A stretch of DNA of 33,581 nt, from the NCBI GenBank assembly GCA_000613065.1, contig CBZS010000374.1:1-33581 (forward strand). The letters run 5' to 3'. Below are positions 33,556 to 33,581 of this stretch, piece by piece. Below the pieces are notes generated by a model that was given only the letters and a program-made list of their open reading frames with translations, was not told where the DNA came from and searched no databases. Numbering within the stretch: the first letter of the stretch is position 1; each line of letters begins with the position of its first letter. The stretch comes from Richelia intracellularis. GTDB taxonomy: Bacteria; Cyanobacteriota; Cyanobacteriia; Cyanobacteriales; Nostocaceae. Both the position numbers and the translations under genes were made by a program.

Positions 33556-33581
33556 GATTTTAGATTTTAGATTTTAGATTT
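33556..33581. repeat. Short tandem repeat, unit GATTTTA
   Basis: Three full heptamers and a partial one run to the window edge. Short tandem heptamer repeats are common between genes of heterocystous cyanobacteria. Here it lies immediately upstream of pgsA. Confidence 0.85.

Overview
The window looks like the chromosome of a heterocyst-forming cyanobacterium (Nostocales). HIP1 octamers (GCGATCGC) are scattered through the intact genes, base composition is AT-rich, and there is a heptamer tandem repeat at the right edge. The marker genes fit as well: an adjacent Flv3-type/Flv1-type flavodiiron pair, a cyanobacterial MoeZ and a NatD-type amino acid permease. Broken genes and layered insertion sequences are unusually dense, as in a genome undergoing reductive decay such as that of a host-restricted symbiont. 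The Azolla cyanobiont is one candidate, but this is an inference and is not proved by the sequence.

Layout. 1-4 kb: a SUI1-family factor (partial), a Pmp3-like mini membrane protein, an unknown protein whose C-terminus runs into a MITE tip, a lipoprotein nuclease and glutathione synthetase. 4-6.2 kb: a dead GIY-YIG gene, then a JAMM metalloprotease and MoeZ, which together suggest ubiquitin-like sulfur-carrier chemistry. 7.1-10.7 kb: the flavodiiron pair, intact, probably the heterocyst O2-scavenging Flv3B/Flv1B. 10.7-18.5 kb: a transposon ruin. It holds an ISAs1-like element carrying a MITE, a foldback element and an ISAzo13-like element; an IS1634-like remnant with its own MITE; and an ISKra4 remnant plus an IS630 remnant that itself contains an IS5-family element. 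The last two appear to sit inside a split acyltransferase gene. 18.8-22 kb: a small unknown protein, an amino acid permease and a hybrid histidine kinase. 22.1-24.1 kb: a second IS nest (IS1, MITE, ISAs1 with an IS5-family insertion). 24.3-29.5 kb: 2-Cys peroxiredoxin, a glycogen-debranching-type gene broken by one in-frame stop, a DUF928 remnant, an S66 peptidase and a lysophospholipid acyltransferase. 29.5-32.5 kb: remnants of a GMC oxidoreductase, ISKra4, a YqeG-type HAD phosphatase and a UbiA-type prenyltransferase. 33.0-33.6 kb: pgsA, intact.

Three structural themes stand out. First, a roughly 91-bp palindromic MITE occurs in at least seven near-complete copies plus tips, often inside other mobile elements. 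In some copies the two arms share private variants. Second, two ISAs1 copies were hit at the same site by two unrelated IS families. Third, perfect inverted repeats lie inside protein-coding sequence (debranching gene 26792-26843; acyltransferase pseudogene 18348-18386), and a loop-less 32-bp palindrome lies at 31315-31346. Together these suggest foldback (template-switch) copying as a mutational force in this genome. I did not find a convincing new multigene defence or metabolic system.
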